Below, piece by piece: positions 15,736 to 25,238 of a stretch of 64,000 nucleotides of DNA; position 1 is the stretch's first letter; each line of letters begins with the position of its first letter. Location of the stretch: NCBI GenBank assembly GCA_016286995.1, contig JAEEVA010000008.1, forward strand, positions 35,042 to 99,041. The letters run 5' to 3'. The notes below the pieces were generated by a model. That model worked only from the letters and a program-made list of their open reading frames with translations. It had not been told where the DNA came from and made no database searches. Source of the DNA: Prevotella sp. Its GTDB lineage: Bacteria > Bacteroidota > Bacteroidia > Bacteroidales > Bacteroidaceae. A program made the position numbers and the translations under genes.

Positions 15736-16487
15736 CAGTCTTCGTCCTGCATCAGGAGATAGTGCTGAAGAGCGCCCGTCATAGAAGGATACTTCTCTGA
15801 GGGGGCTTCCAAATCGAGACGAAGACCGGCTTCGCGTGCTGCCTTGGCCGTAGCAGGACCAAAGGTGGCAATGGCGATTTTACCCTGCTGGAAGTCAGGG
15901 AAGTTCTTGGTCAGGGCCTCGATGCCTGAGGGACTGAAGAAAATGAGCATGTCATAGTCGAAAGTCTTGACTTCATCAGGAGTGAAATCATTGCTGACGG
16001 TACGATACATGACACATTCGCAGTGGTTCAACTTCTTGGAGTCGAGAAGCGTCGTCACGGTGTCGTTGTGGACGTCACTCATCGGCACAAGATACTTCTC
16101 ATTCTTGTGCTTGACCATTGTAGGAATGAGATCGTCAATCTTACCTGTTGTGCCAAAGAAGACTTTGCGCTTGCGGTATTGCACATATTTCTGGATATAG
16201 AGCGAAATGGTCTCTGTCACACAGAAATACTTCATGTCTTCAGGAATGGCAACACGCAATTCCTTGGCCAATGTGAAGAAATGGTCAATGGCATGGCGAG
16301 ATGTGAAGACAATGGCCGTGTAGTCGAGAATACTAACCTTCTGATTGCGGAACTCCCTGGCGGAAATCCCTTCAACCTTGATGAACGGGCGGAACACAAG
16401 TTCCACGTCAAACTTAGAAGCAATGTCGTAGTACGGCGACCTCTCGCTTGATGGCTTTGGCTGCGAAACCAGAATCTTCTTAATCAT
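15735..16487 (-). CDS. hemD: Uroporphyrinogen-III synthase-like protein
   Basis: A 250-residue HemD-family protein with the two-lobed pattern: IVFTSRHAIDHFF in the first half and MLIFFSPSGIEALTKNF then ATFGPATAKAAREAGL in the second. HemD closes hydroxymethylbilane to uroporphyrinogen III in tetrapyrrole synthesis. It lies seven bases after the DUF4271 stop and is coupled to rnpA. The order DUF4271-hemD-rnpA is conserved in Bacteroidales. Since some members of this clade lack full haem synthesis, activity is not certain. Confidence 0.88.
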   Translation of the reverse strand: MIKKILVSQPKPSSERSPYYDIASKFDVELVFRPFIKVEGISAREFRNQKVSILDYTAIVFTSRHAIDHFFTLAKELRVAIPEDMKYFCVTETISLYIQKYVQYRKRKVFFGTTGKIDDLIPTMVKHKNEKYLVPMSDVHNDTVTTLLDSKKLNHCECVMYRTVSNDFTPDEVKTFDYDMLIFFSPSGIEALTKNFPDFQQGKIAIATFGPATAKAAREAGLRLDLEAPSEKYPSMTGALQHYLLMQDED

Positions 16488-16494
16488 TTATTTC

Positions 16495-17520
16495 CTAAAA
16501 TTTTACTTTCAAACTGTTTGCCGTCAAGACCAATGATACCCAAAAGAGCAACAAAGGTATGATTTCGAGGGTGCAAAAGTACAAAATAATTTGGAAACTA
16601 ACGACATTTTGGCGGAAAAAGATGACGTATGACTTGTAAAACGTTAGTATTTTAACGAAAATAAGGATTAATGTGAAGTAAAATAATACATTTTGCGTGC
16701 TCATATTGAAATAAGCCTGCAGAATGACGAGGGGAAACAGCAGCACCCCTTCCATCGCTATAATGAAGAGCAACGCTTTATTCCATTGTCTATTTTTTTT
16801 ACTATTGAAGAAGGTTAAATTGACCACCGTATACAGAAATGCCTTAAGCAAGACATAACCTACGGTAATAGCCAGAAAGATTGCTATCAGCTGATATTGT
16901 GACTGAAGGACAAAGGTGTCGCCAATCTCGCTGAGCGTATAGAAATAGAAAAGCAGGGAAGTGAGGAAACATGTCAGGAAGACCAGGAAACCCTGAAAAC
17001 GCAACTCGGTAGCGGTTTCGCTGACCTCAGTCGTTCCTTCATGGGATTGATAGAAAAAAGTCTTGGCCTGACGGATGATGAAGCCACGGGCATTGGACAG
17101 GGAGATGATTGCCAGAATGAAGGCGCCAAACAACAGCGACGTAATCAGGTTGTCACTATGGACACTGTAAGGTACGGGGTCACCTGCAACACCAACACGT
17201 CCACCTGGCAGTTCGGGGTGAAACAGACTGTCCTTAGAGAAAAAGCCTTCACGGTAATATTGGGGCAACTGGATGTCGAGCAGGTTATGGCCTTTGTCGT
17301 GGCCTGGCAGGTGCAAGGTGTCTGGACGGTCGCTCCAGTGAATCTCTGATGGCTTGAAGTGAGCCTGTATGGCAGAGTCCTGCTGGGCAGGCGTCGCATT
17401 ACGTGGCAACCAGCTCAGCACCATGCGAGGAGTAATTGAGGTATGCTTTAGCGACACAGTGTCGCCTTGCATACCCAATTCACCATGTTGTAGTGCTATG
17501 CTGTCTTGCTGAAGAGCCAT
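16495..17520 (-). CDS. DUF4271 domain-containing membrane protein
   Basis: A 341-residue protein. The first about 125 residues are soluble and Pro/His-rich with no known fold. The rest has about seven hydrophobic helices (LITSLLFGAFILAIISLS through IILYFCTLEIIPLLLFW), the DUF4271 region. Its function is unknown. It starts four bases after the metK stop and is followed seven bases later by hemD, so it belongs to a single transcription unit with both. Confidence 0.85.
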   Translation of the reverse strand: MALQQDSIALQHGELGMQGDTVSLKHTSITPRMVLSWLPRNATPAQQDSAIQAHFKPSEIHWSDRPDTLHLPGHDKGHNLLDIQLPQYYREGFFSKDSLFHPELPGGRVGVAGDPVPYSVHSDNLITSLLFGAFILAIISLSNARGFIIRQAKTFFYQSHEGTTEVSETATELRFQGFLVFLTCFLTSLLFYFYTLSEIGDTFVLQSQYQLIAIFLAITVGYVLLKAFLYTVVNLTFFNSKKNRQWNKALLFIIAMEGVLLFPLVILQAYFNMSTQNVLFYFTLILIFVKILTFYKSYVIFFRQNVVSFQIILYFCTLEIIPLLLFWVSLVLTANSLKVKF

Positions 17521-17524
17521 CTAC

Positions 17525-18784
17525 CTAAATGCCAAATTCACGCTTGATATCGTCAACCCTGTCGAGCTTCTCCCACGTGAACAGCTCCACATCAATGGTT
17601 TTCGTCTCGTGGTAACGGCTAGTGAAAGTCTTCTTGACCACTTCGCACTGACGACCCATGTGACCGTAGGCGGCAGTCTCAAGATACATCGGTTGACGCA
17701 GTTTCAGCGTACGTTCGATAGCCTTCGGACGCAAATCGAAGAGCTGTTCGATGTGCTTGGCTATCTCAGCATCGCTCATGTCCACATGAGAACGACCGTA
17801 GGTGTTGACGTAGATATTCATGGGCTTGGCAACACCGATGGCATAGCTCACCTGAACGAGCATCTCGTCGGCAACACCGGCTGCCACCATATTCTTGGCA
17901 ATATGACGGGCTGCATAGGCTGCTGAGCGGTCAACCTTCGATGAGTCCTTGCCCGAGAAGGCACCACCGCCGTGAGCACCCTTGCCACCATAGGTGTCAA
18001 CGATGATCTTGCGGCCGGTGAGACCCGTGTCGCCATGAGGTCCGCCAATGACGAACTTACCCGTGGGGTTGACATAATATTTGATATCGTCACCAAAAAG
18101 TGCCAACACCTTCGGAGAATGAATCTGTGCCTTCACACGCGGTATGAGAATGTTAATGACATCTTCGCGAATACGTGCCAGCATGCGCTCGTCGTTGCTG
18201 TCAAACTCGTCGTGTTGGGTTGACACCACGATGGTATCAATACGCTCAGGAATACCAGCATCACTGTACTGAATGGTAACCTGGCTCTTCGAGTCAGGAC
18301 GCAGATAGGTCATCACCTTGCCTTCCTTGCGGACGTCAGCCAGGGTGCGCATAATGAGGTGTGCCAAGTCGAGGGAGACAGGCATCAAATTCTCCGTCTC
18401 GTTGATGGCATAGCCGAACATCATACCCTGATCGCCGGCACCTTGCTCATCTTCGTCGCCGTTGTCAACGCCACGGTTGATATCCTCGCTCTGCTCGTGA
18501 ATGGCAGTGAGAATACCGCACGAGTTGCCGTCGAACTGGTATTCGGCCTTGGTATAGCCTATCTTCTTAATGGTATTACGGGCAATGGTCTGCAGGTCGA
18601 TATACACCTCACTGCGCACTTCGCCCATTATGACGACCTGACCCGTGGTGACAAACGACTCGCAGGCCACGCGGGCCTTCGAGTCGTATGCCAGAAACTG
18701 GTCGAGTATCGCATCACTTATCTGGTCGGCCACTTTATCGGGATGGCCTTCCGATACTGATTCAGATGAAAAGAAATAACTCAC
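17525..18784 (-). CDS. metK: S-adenosylmethionine synthase
   Basis: A 419-residue enzyme forming SAM from ATP and methionine. Visible motifs: [15 protein letters not shown] at the N terminus, [12 protein letters not shown] at about 120 and the P-loop-like [16 protein letters not shown]. The protein is complete. It follows the M16 protease gene by 55 bases, a gap largely made of a dispersed repeat, and begins the metK-DUF4271-hemD-rnpA-yidD run. No clear TAnnTTTG element is seen in the gap, so read-through from the M16 gene is possible. Confidence 0.96.
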   Translation of the reverse strand: MSYFFSSESVSEGHPDKVADQISDAILDQFLAYDSKARVACESFVTTGQVVIMGEVRSEVYIDLQTIARNTIKKIGYTKAEYQFDGNSCGILTAIHEQSEDINRGVDNGDEDEQGAGDQGMMFGYAINETENLMPVSLDLAHLIMRTLADVRKEGKVMTYLRPDSKSQVTIQYSDAGIPERIDTIVVSTQHDEFDSNDERMLARIREDVINILIPRVKAQIHSPKVLALFGDDIKYYVNPTGKFVIGGPHGDTGLTGRKIIVDTYGGKGAHGGGAFSGKDSSKVDRSAAYAARHIAKNMVAAGVADEMLVQVSYAIGVAKPMNIYVNTYGRSHVDMSDAEIAKHIEQLFDLRPKAIERTLKLRQPMYLETAAYGHMGRQCEVVKKTFTSRYHETKTIDVELFTWEKLDRVDDIKREFGI

Positions 18785-18813
18785 AGTTATTTACGTTTTA
18801 CTATTTATTATTT

Positions 18814-18846
18814 AAGTGCGGAAGCACCTATTTCACTATTCACTTT
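18814..18846 (-). repeat. Copy of the AGTGAAA/GCTTCCGC dispersed repeat
   Basis: On the minus strand: AGTGAATAGTGAAA followed by GTGCTTCCGC. The M16 protease stop codon (18840-18842) lies inside it. Related copies are at 27009, 37318, 54691 and 61865. Confidence 0.6.
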
Positions 18847-21665
18847 GCCTCGGGCAGCATGATGACCTCGATGTGGTTACCGCTCTTCAGAACCTCGTTG
18901 AGGAAGTCGCGAACGCTGTCAACGGTCAGCGACTCAACAGTCTTCTTATAGTCGGTGTACATATCGATGCCATAATCCTTCCAAGTAGTGATGGTGTTGA
19001 TCCAATAGTTGTTCTTCTTGGCGTCAACATCAATCTGCTTCAGCATGTACTCCTTCACCTTGGCCAGCTGGTCGGCGTCAACAGCCTTCTGCATGTTGGC
19101 AATACCCTCGTGGAGCAGACGGACTGCCAGCTCCTGCTTGTCAGGATTCATGGGGCAGTAAGCCTGCAACATAGCCTTAGGCTGACGGGTGCTGAGGTTG
19201 AAGCCGCCACCGGCACCGCAAGAGTAGGCAGCACTCTCGTCCTCACGGATGGTCTTCAGATAGATCATCGACAGGATTTGACCAACGGCATCAATCTTGA
19301 CATTGTTCTCAAGGGTGTAAGGCATGTCAGCATACCAATACTCCAGAGCAGTGGCCTTGGGTGACTCGGTCTTGACGGTGAACTTGTTGACAACCTCACC
19401 CTTGGCAAGGGTCAGAATCTCGTTGAAGTCGTCGGGCTGGGCACCGGTAGAAGGCAGTGAAGCCACATACTGCTCGATGAGCGGACGAATGGCCTGCTCG
19501 TCAAAGTTACCAGTGAAGACGAAGGTAAACTGTCCGGCATTCTTGAAGCGGTCCTTGGCCATCTCGAGGATGCGGTCGTAGTTGATATCCTTCAGGTCCT
19601 TCACGTCTATCTGCGTATAGCGGGGGTTATAGGCATACAGGGTGGTAGCCAATGAGTCAGAGAAGACGGCGTCAGGATTCAGCGACTTGTTCTTCAAGGC
19701 CATATCGAGGGCGGTCAGCAAGTTCTGATACTGCTTCTCATCCTTGTTGATGCTCGTGAAGTAGAGATACTGCATCTGGAACATGGTCTCGAGGTCCTTC
19801 GGTGTAGAGTGTGCGGTAACATACTGACGGGTATTGCCCAGTGTAGCGTCGGCATTACACTCCTTACCGGCGAGAGCTTTCTGCAGCTCGTTGCTTGAGA
19901 AGTTGCCAAGACCACTCATACCAATCACCTGGTCAAAGACCTTCAGGTTGGTGTAGTCGGCAGCACCGAACATAGACTTACCACCCTTGGCAAAGGCCTG
20001 CATCTGTACTTCATCATCCTTGAAATCTGTCTTCTTCAAAATGGCGGTAGCACCGTTCGAAAGCTTCAGTTCCTTATAGCCGAAGGTAGTGTTCTCGCTC
20101 TCAGAGAGAATCTTACCGGCCTTAATCTGGGTGACATCTACCAGAGGCTCGTCCTTGACATTGTCGACATAAGCCTCAATCTTCTCAGCACGGGCAGCAG
20201 CGATGGCAGCAGCCATATCCTTCTCGGTAGGATAGGTCTTACCGTCAGCTTCCTGAGCCCATTCCATCACAACGAGGTTGCGGTCAGTGGCGCTGATTAA
20301 CTCGGGCAGAGCCTGGTTGATGGCCTCAACGGGGATGTTCGGAGCCAGCATCTGCATGGTCTGATACAGCACATCCAGAGGTGGAATGGGTTCGTTGCTC
20401 AGGTAGTGGTCGCGATAGTCGTTGCCGAATTCAGCATTCTTACGCTTGTCGCGGTTGGTGTACTGCTTCTCCAGGCCACTCAGGTAGTCAGCCTTGGCAC
20501 GCTCGTATTCCGTAGCGGTAAAGCCAAACTCAAGAGCGCGGCGGGCTTCACGATACAAGGCCTGCAGTGTCTCCATATCCTTACCCTCCTTGGGGATACC
20601 GATAATCTCAAAGCAATCCTTGGTCTTGGAGAGCATATACTGTCCGTCGTCAGCCATACCCTGGAAGAAGGGACAGCTCTCCTCTTGTGTCATTTCGCTC
20701 AGACGCTGGTTAAACATCTGCGAGATGACGCGCTTCACATAGTCCTCAATGAGATAAGCCATCGTACTCTTCTCCTCGTCGGGAGTAGCGTCATGCTTCA
20801 TCATCATGATGATCTGGCTCATCTGCATCTCCTTATCCTTGTCGAAAATATAGATAGCATTCTCGTTGTCGGGAACAGCCTCGGCAACAACCTTCGGTGC
20901 ATTGGGATCTACCTTGATGCCACCGAACAGTTCCTTTATCTTGGCTTCCATGTGGTCGACATCAATGTCACCAACCACGATGATAGCCTGATTGTCAGGA
21001 CGATACCACTTCTGATAGTAAGCACGCAGGGTCTGAGGCTTGAAGCTGTCGATGACGCTCATCAGACCGATAGGCATGCGCTCGCCGTACTTTGAGCCAG
21101 GATACATCTGGGGCAGAGAACGGGTAATCATGCGCTGGCTGGGGCCTTCGCCCAGACGCCATTCGTTGTGTACCACGTCACGCTCCTTGTCAATTTCCTC
21201 AGGCTCGAGCAACAAACCATTACTCCAGTCTTTCAGGATGAGCAGACAGGAATCAAGGGCTGTGGCGCGCTTGGAGGGTACGTCGCAGACACGATAGACG
21301 GTCTGGTCAATGCTGGTATAAGCATTCAGGTCGCTACCGAACTCAACGCCCAGTGAACGGGTGAATTCGATGATGCCATTTCCTTTAAAGTGCTCAGAGC
21401 CATTGAAGGCCATGTGCTCAAGGAAGTGTGCAAGACCGCGCTGACTGTCATCCTCGTTGATGGAGCCTACGCGCTGAGCAATGTAGAAGTTAGCCACATG
21501 TTCGGGATATTCGTTGTGGCGGATGTAATAAGTTAGTCCGTTGTCAAGCTTACCAATACGTACGGCAGGGTCAACGGGAATCGGCGGCATCTGCATTTCC
21601 TGAGCCACCATGACTGCTGAGCACAACAATGTGAACGCAGCCACAAACAATCTCTTTAGTTTCAT
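18840..21665 (-). CDS. Secreted M16-family zinc protease (two-lobe)
   Basis: A 941-residue precursor with a signal peptide ending near MVAQ. The inverted zinc motif HFLEH is at 80-84 (RGLAHFLEHMAFNGS), with the distal Glu in ERDVVHNEWR. Two M16 halves are present, the second catalytically silent, as in periplasmic processing proteases of Bacteroidetes. It probably degrades peptides in the periplasm. Its -7 element is TACCTTTG at 21709-21716. The stop codon lies in a dispersed repeat copy. Confidence 0.9.
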   Translation of the reverse strand: MKLKRLFVAAFTLLCSAVMVAQEMQMPPIPVDPAVRIGKLDNGLTYYIRHNEYPEHVANFYIAQRVGSINEDDSQRGLAHFLEHMAFNGSEHFKGNGIIEFTRSLGVEFGSDLNAYTSIDQTVYRVCDVPSKRATALDSCLLILKDWSNGLLLEPEEIDKERDVVHNEWRLGEGPSQRMITRSLPQMYPGSKYGERMPIGLMSVIDSFKPQTLRAYYQKWYRPDNQAIIVVGDIDVDHMEAKIKELFGGIKVDPNAPKVVAEAVPDNENAIYIFDKDKEMQMSQIIMMMKHDATPDEEKSTMAYLIEDYVKRVISQMFNQRLSEMTQEESCPFFQGMADDGQYMLSKTKDCFEIIGIPKEGKDMETLQALYREARRALEFGFTATEYERAKADYLSGLEKQYTNRDKRKNAEFGNDYRDHYLSNEPIPPLDVLYQTMQMLAPNIPVEAINQALPELISATDRNLVVMEWAQEADGKTYPTEKDMAAAIAAARAEKIEAYVDNVKDEPLVDVTQIKAGKILSESENTTFGYKELKLSNGATAILKKTDFKDDEVQMQAFAKGGKSMFGAADYTNLKVFDQVIGMSGLGNFSSNELQKALAGKECNADATLGNTRQYVTAHSTPKDLETMFQMQYLYFTSINKDEKQYQNLLTALDMALKNKSLNPDAVFSDSLATTLYAYNPRYTQIDVKDLKDINYDRILEMAKDRFKNAGQFTFVFTGNFDEQAIRPLIEQYVASLPSTGAQPDDFNEILTLAKGEVVNKFTVKTESPKATALEYWYADMPYTLENNVKIDAVGQILSMIYLKTIREDESAAYSCGAGGGFNLSTRQPKAMLQAYCPMNPDKQELAVRLLHEGIANMQKAVDADQLAKVKEYMLKQIDVDAKKNNYWINTITTWKDYGIDMYTDYKKTVESLTVDSVRDFLNEVLKSGNHIEVIMLPEAK

Positions 21666-21708
21666 ATTATTGTTAGTTTAAAAAATGATTGACACATATA
21701 TAGACGTG

Positions 21709-21716
21709 CAAAGGTA
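21709..21716 (-). promoter_or_regulatory. -7 promoter element of the M16 protease gene
   Basis: TACCTTTG on the minus strand, 43 bases upstream of the start codon. Confidence 0.55.
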
Positions 21717-21811
21717 CGTAAAAACTACACGTTATGCATCAGAACACGAACATAATTAATATTTTTTTGCTATTTATCACCTATAATTAATATAATAAGG
21801 TACGCGCGAAG

Positions 21812-21852
21812 AAAAAAACGATGCCTCGTCAATGTTTTGACGAGGCATCGTT
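21812..21852 (-). terminator. Strong terminator of the TonB-dependent receptor gene
   Basis: A perfect 16-bp stem (21817-21832 with 21837-21852) and a 4-base loop. On the minus strand it is followed by a T-run (A-run 21812-21818). Confidence 0.9.
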
Positions 21853-21879
21853 ATATAGTCCTTGACAGAATAATGCGAA

Positions 21880-24800
21880 TTAGTTGAAGTAGTATTTCAC
21901 ACCCACTTGCAGACGCCAGCACTGACCATAGCTGTGGTTGTAGTCCCAGGTCTTAACGATGGGCGTGCCGTCGGTATTGCTATTCATCACATAGATGGGA
22001 GCAGCACCATTCTTAACTTCGGTAGGATTCTTCAGACGCAGAATCTGACCACCATTGGCCGTTGCACCCATGTTCTTCTCAACACCCCAACGCGAGCTAA
22101 ACAGGTTGCCGATATTCTGGAAGTCGGCAGAGAGCTGCAGCTTGTGCATCGTGTTACCTACCTTGAGGTTGAAATCGTGAGCCCAACGGAAGTCGAAACG
22201 GTGTACGAAGGGCGGGTGTGCGGCATAAGCTTCAGCATACTCTCCACGGTGATTCTTCAGATAGTCATCCTGCTCGACAAACTTCCAGAAAGCAATGCGG
22301 TCGTCATCGGTGGCAAACTGGATTTCAGAGTCATTGCGAGGAATGTACATCAGATCGTTAACCAGACCGTCGCCGTTGACGTCGTTGCTGTAGTAAAAGC
22401 TATAGCCCGTAGGACGGTAGCCTTCGTAGAACAGGGTATAGGTGTCATACTTGGCACGATAGGTAATGCTGCCAATTACTCTGTCAGGAACAACGAAGCT
22501 TGAAGGCTGCAGGGTAGCGAAGCGCGGTCCGTTGACCGAATAGATGGCATTGACCACAGAGCTGGCATTCGAACCAGGCAGGGCAGAGATGTTTTTGTTG
22601 ACCGTATGCGTGTAGCTGGCCATGATATTCAAGTGTTCAACAGGCTCAGCATTCAGGGTCACATTAGCCGTCCAGCCATAACCCTTGGTAGTATTGGTCA
22701 GCACGTAGGTATCTCTATTGTTGATACGATAGTCGCTGGGGTAAATTAGACGATTGTCTGCACCTGTCATACGTGCCCATGACGAATTGTCGCCCTTGAC
22801 ATCCCAGTTCTCAATCATCACGTCCTGCAATTGCTTCGTATAAGTGAACTCACCTGTTAAAGATGCAGGGAATGGTGTAGGCAGGTTATAGTCAACGGCA
22901 ATGCTTGACTTCCAGACCTGTGGCATCTTGAAGTTAGGATCGACAGCAGCAATAGTGCTGGGAAGGGTACCCTCTGACGGCGTCTTTGTGGTCTTGGCGT
23001 CAGGATCAACACTGGCAATAAGGTCGCGCATCTCGTTCCTGTCGGTAATCATACCACCCTGGAAAGCTTCCAACACCGCAGCAGTGTACTTACTGCGATC
23101 ACTGCGGAACTGATACTTTGACATACCGGTGTTACCAGGCATATTGGTGAAGAATACCAGCGGCAGACGGCCTGCAAAGAGACCCGTACCACCACGCACC
23201 TTCAGCGACTTGTCACCAAGGACGTCCCAAGTAAAACCAATACGCGGAGAAATCTGAACACGACTCTTGGGCCACTTGCCAGTGGTCAGGCTGCGTCCTT
23301 CGAAGTCGAGGGCATCAATCTGATCATTGGCCATCAGGTCGTCGTTGTTGAATACAAGGTCATCGAAGCGGATGCCATAAGTCAGCTTCAGCTTCTCATT
23401 GACGTTCCACTCGTCCTGCAGATAGAGGCCGAACTGGTTGAAGGCCACCTTGTCCTTAGGATCGTCGTTGCCGTTGTAACCCCATGTGAGGGCTACAGCT
23501 GCGGGAGCGGCACCGTCCATAAAGTCCTGCATACTGTTATAAAGATATGCACCCGTACCATTACGGTTGTAAGAGTTCAGCGCATACTGATGCTCGAAGC
23601 TCAGGCCGGCCATCACCTTGTGGGCACCCAGATAGAATGTGGCATTATCGGTGATGGTGGTCGTTTTGTTCTTCACACTGTTCTTCCATGTGAAGAGCTC
23701 ATAACCCAATGAGATATAGGGACGCAATTCGCCATTGGCGTTAGGTTCCAGAATCTGTACCCATGGGAAGGCTGAAGAGTTGCTGTCACGGATGGGGTCG
23801 TCAACGTCTGAGTAGGTGAACAACAGCTCGTTGTTGAACTTCTGGCTAAAGCGGCTGTTCAAGTTGACAGACCATGTTGTAGCTTTCTTCTCAGCCTTGT
23901 AGAACGTATTGGAATAACCCATTGAGGTCTGCGAGAAGTGACCCTCGGTGCTGTAGTTCCACGACTTACCGAAGTCATTTGACGTGGGACTGGGGGCATT
24001 CCACTGAGTGTTCTTGGTATGATTGAAACGAACTGCCAGATGGTGAGCATCGGTGATATTCCAGTCTATACGAGCCAGATACTTGATGTTGTCCTCGTCA
24101 GCGGGGAAGTCCGTCCATGAACCAGTTTCGTAACCATAGCGGCTGCGAACAAAGTTCGAAATAGTCTCCAGGTCGCTGTTCTTGGTTCGCGAAATACTGT
24201 TTTTGGGGTCGGCGACGCCATCCTCAGAACCACGCCACTTGGTGACGGTGGTAGGAATGATAGCCTTCTCAAAGTTAGCGAAGAAGAACAGTTTATTCTT
24301 GATAATAGGGCCTCCCAACGTGAAGCCATAAGTCGTCTTGCGGTCTTCCGTACGTGCTGCCAGTTCCTGATTGTCGACACGATTGCCGTGCATATTCTCA
24401 TTGGTATGATAGACATATGCCGTACCCTTGAAGGTATTGGTACCTGCCTTGGTAATGGCATTGATACCACCACCAATGAAGTTGGTCTGACGAACATCAA
24501 ACGGCGTAATCACCACCTGAATTTCCTCGATGGCATCAAGTGAAACCGGGGTGCCACCGCCAGGAAGCCCTGAGCTCAGTCCGAAGTTATTGTTCAGGTT
24601 GGCACCATCGAGCGTGAAGTTGGTCATACGGCCGTTGGCACCAGCAAAACTCATGCCGTTGGCGTAGGGCGACAACTTTGTAATGTCGGTAATGCTGCGG
24701 CTGACGGTAGGAATCTCCTGAATAGTCCGGTTGTTGATGTTTGTAGAGGCACCCATCTTCTCTCCTGCAAACTTCGATGCCTTACCGCTGACAACGACCT

Positions 24801-25149
24801 CAGCCAGCTCGTTGGCATCCTCAGAGAGCAATACATTCAGGTTGTAAGTTTCACCCAACTGCAGGTAGATGTCCTTGAAAGTCTTGGTCTCATAACCGAT
24901 GTAGCTCACCGATATGGTGTACGGTCCACCATTACGCATACCCTGAATGTTAAAGCGTCCATCCACGTTGGTAATGGCTGCATACTTGGTACCAGAGGGG
25001 TCGTGAATAGCCTGAATAGTAGCGCCAATCACTTCTTCCTTGGTGTCCTGCATAGTTACTTTTCCGCTTAACGCAGAGTTGGTAATCTGTGCCATCATCG
25101 TCAACGTATACGTCAACATCATGGCGGTTAATAATAGAATTCTACGCAT
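21880..25149 (-). CDS. Oar-like TonB-dependent receptor with N-terminal carboxypeptidase-regulatory-like domain
   Basis: A 1089-residue outer-membrane protein. The signal peptide (MRRILLLTAMMLTYTLTMMAQ) is followed by a carboxypeptidase-regulatory-like domain (ALSGKVTMQDTKEEVIGATI ... YIGYETKTFKDI), a plug (FTLDGANLNNNFGL) and a long beta-barrel ending in the aromatic LQVGVKYYFN. No SusD-like gene is adjacent, so it resembles Oar-type receptors more than glycan SusC/D pairs; the substrate is unknown. The ATG at 25149 is used, not an upstream TTG. Its -7 element is TAATTTTG at 25178-25185 and it ends at a strong terminator. Confidence 0.92.
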   Translation of the reverse strand: MRRILLLTAMMLTYTLTMMAQITNSALSGKVTMQDTKEEVIGATIQAIHDPSGTKYAAITNVDGRFNIQGMRNGGPYTISVSYIGYETKTFKDIYLQLGETYNLNVLLSEDANELAEVVVSGKASKFAGEKMGASTNINNRTIQEIPTVSRSITDITKLSPYANGMSFAGANGRMTNFTLDGANLNNNFGLSSGLPGGGTPVSLDAIEEIQVVITPFDVRQTNFIGGGINAITKAGTNTFKGTAYVYHTNENMHGNRVDNQELAARTEDRKTTYGFTLGGPIIKNKLFFFANFEKAIIPTTVTKWRGSEDGVADPKNSISRTKNSDLETISNFVRSRYGYETGSWTDFPADEDNIKYLARIDWNITDAHHLAVRFNHTKNTQWNAPSPTSNDFGKSWNYSTEGHFSQTSMGYSNTFYKAEKKATTWSVNLNSRFSQKFNNELLFTYSDVDDPIRDSNSSAFPWVQILEPNANGELRPYISLGYELFTWKNSVKNKTTTITDNATFYLGAHKVMAGLSFEHQYALNSYNRNGTGAYLYNSMQDFMDGAAPAAVALTWGYNGNDDPKDKVAFNQFGLYLQDEWNVNEKLKLTYGIRFDDLVFNNDDLMANDQIDALDFEGRSLTTGKWPKSRVQISPRIGFTWDVLGDKSLKVRGGTGLFAGRLPLVFFTNMPGNTGMSKYQFRSDRSKYTAAVLEAFQGGMITDRNEMRDLIASVDPDAKTTKTPSEGTLPSTIAAVDPNFKMPQVWKSSIAVDYNLPTPFPASLTGEFTYTKQLQDVMIENWDVKGDNSSWARMTGADNRLIYPSDYRINNRDTYVLTNTTKGYGWTANVTLNAEPVEHLNIMASYTHTVNKNISALPGSNASSVVNAIYSVNGPRFATLQPSSFVVPDRVIGSITYRAKYDTYTLFYEGYRPTGYSFYYSNDVNGDGLVNDLMYIPRNDSEIQFATDDDRIAFWKFVEQDDYLKNHRGEYAEAYAAHPPFVHRFDFRWAHDFNLKVGNTMHKLQLSADFQNIGNLFSSRWGVEKNMGATANGGQILRLKNPTEVKNGAAPIYVMNSNTDGTPIVKTWDYNHSYGQCWRLQVGVKYYFN

Positions 25150-25177
25150 AGTTATCAATATTAATTTGTTTATGCTG

Positions 25178-25185
25178 CAAAATTA
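25178..25185 (-). promoter_or_regulatory. -7 promoter element of the TonB-dependent receptor gene
   Basis: TAATTTTG on the minus strand, 28 bases upstream of the start codon. Confidence 0.55.
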
Positions 25186-25238
25186 ATAAAAATTTCCTAA
25201 ACCACATTCATTTTAGACCTTTTTTTTCTTTTTTTCTT

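Noticed and set aside
20406..21095. Long plus-strand frame opposite the M16 protease gene
   Set aside because: Low-complexity Leu/Val-rich shadow of a confidently assigned gene.
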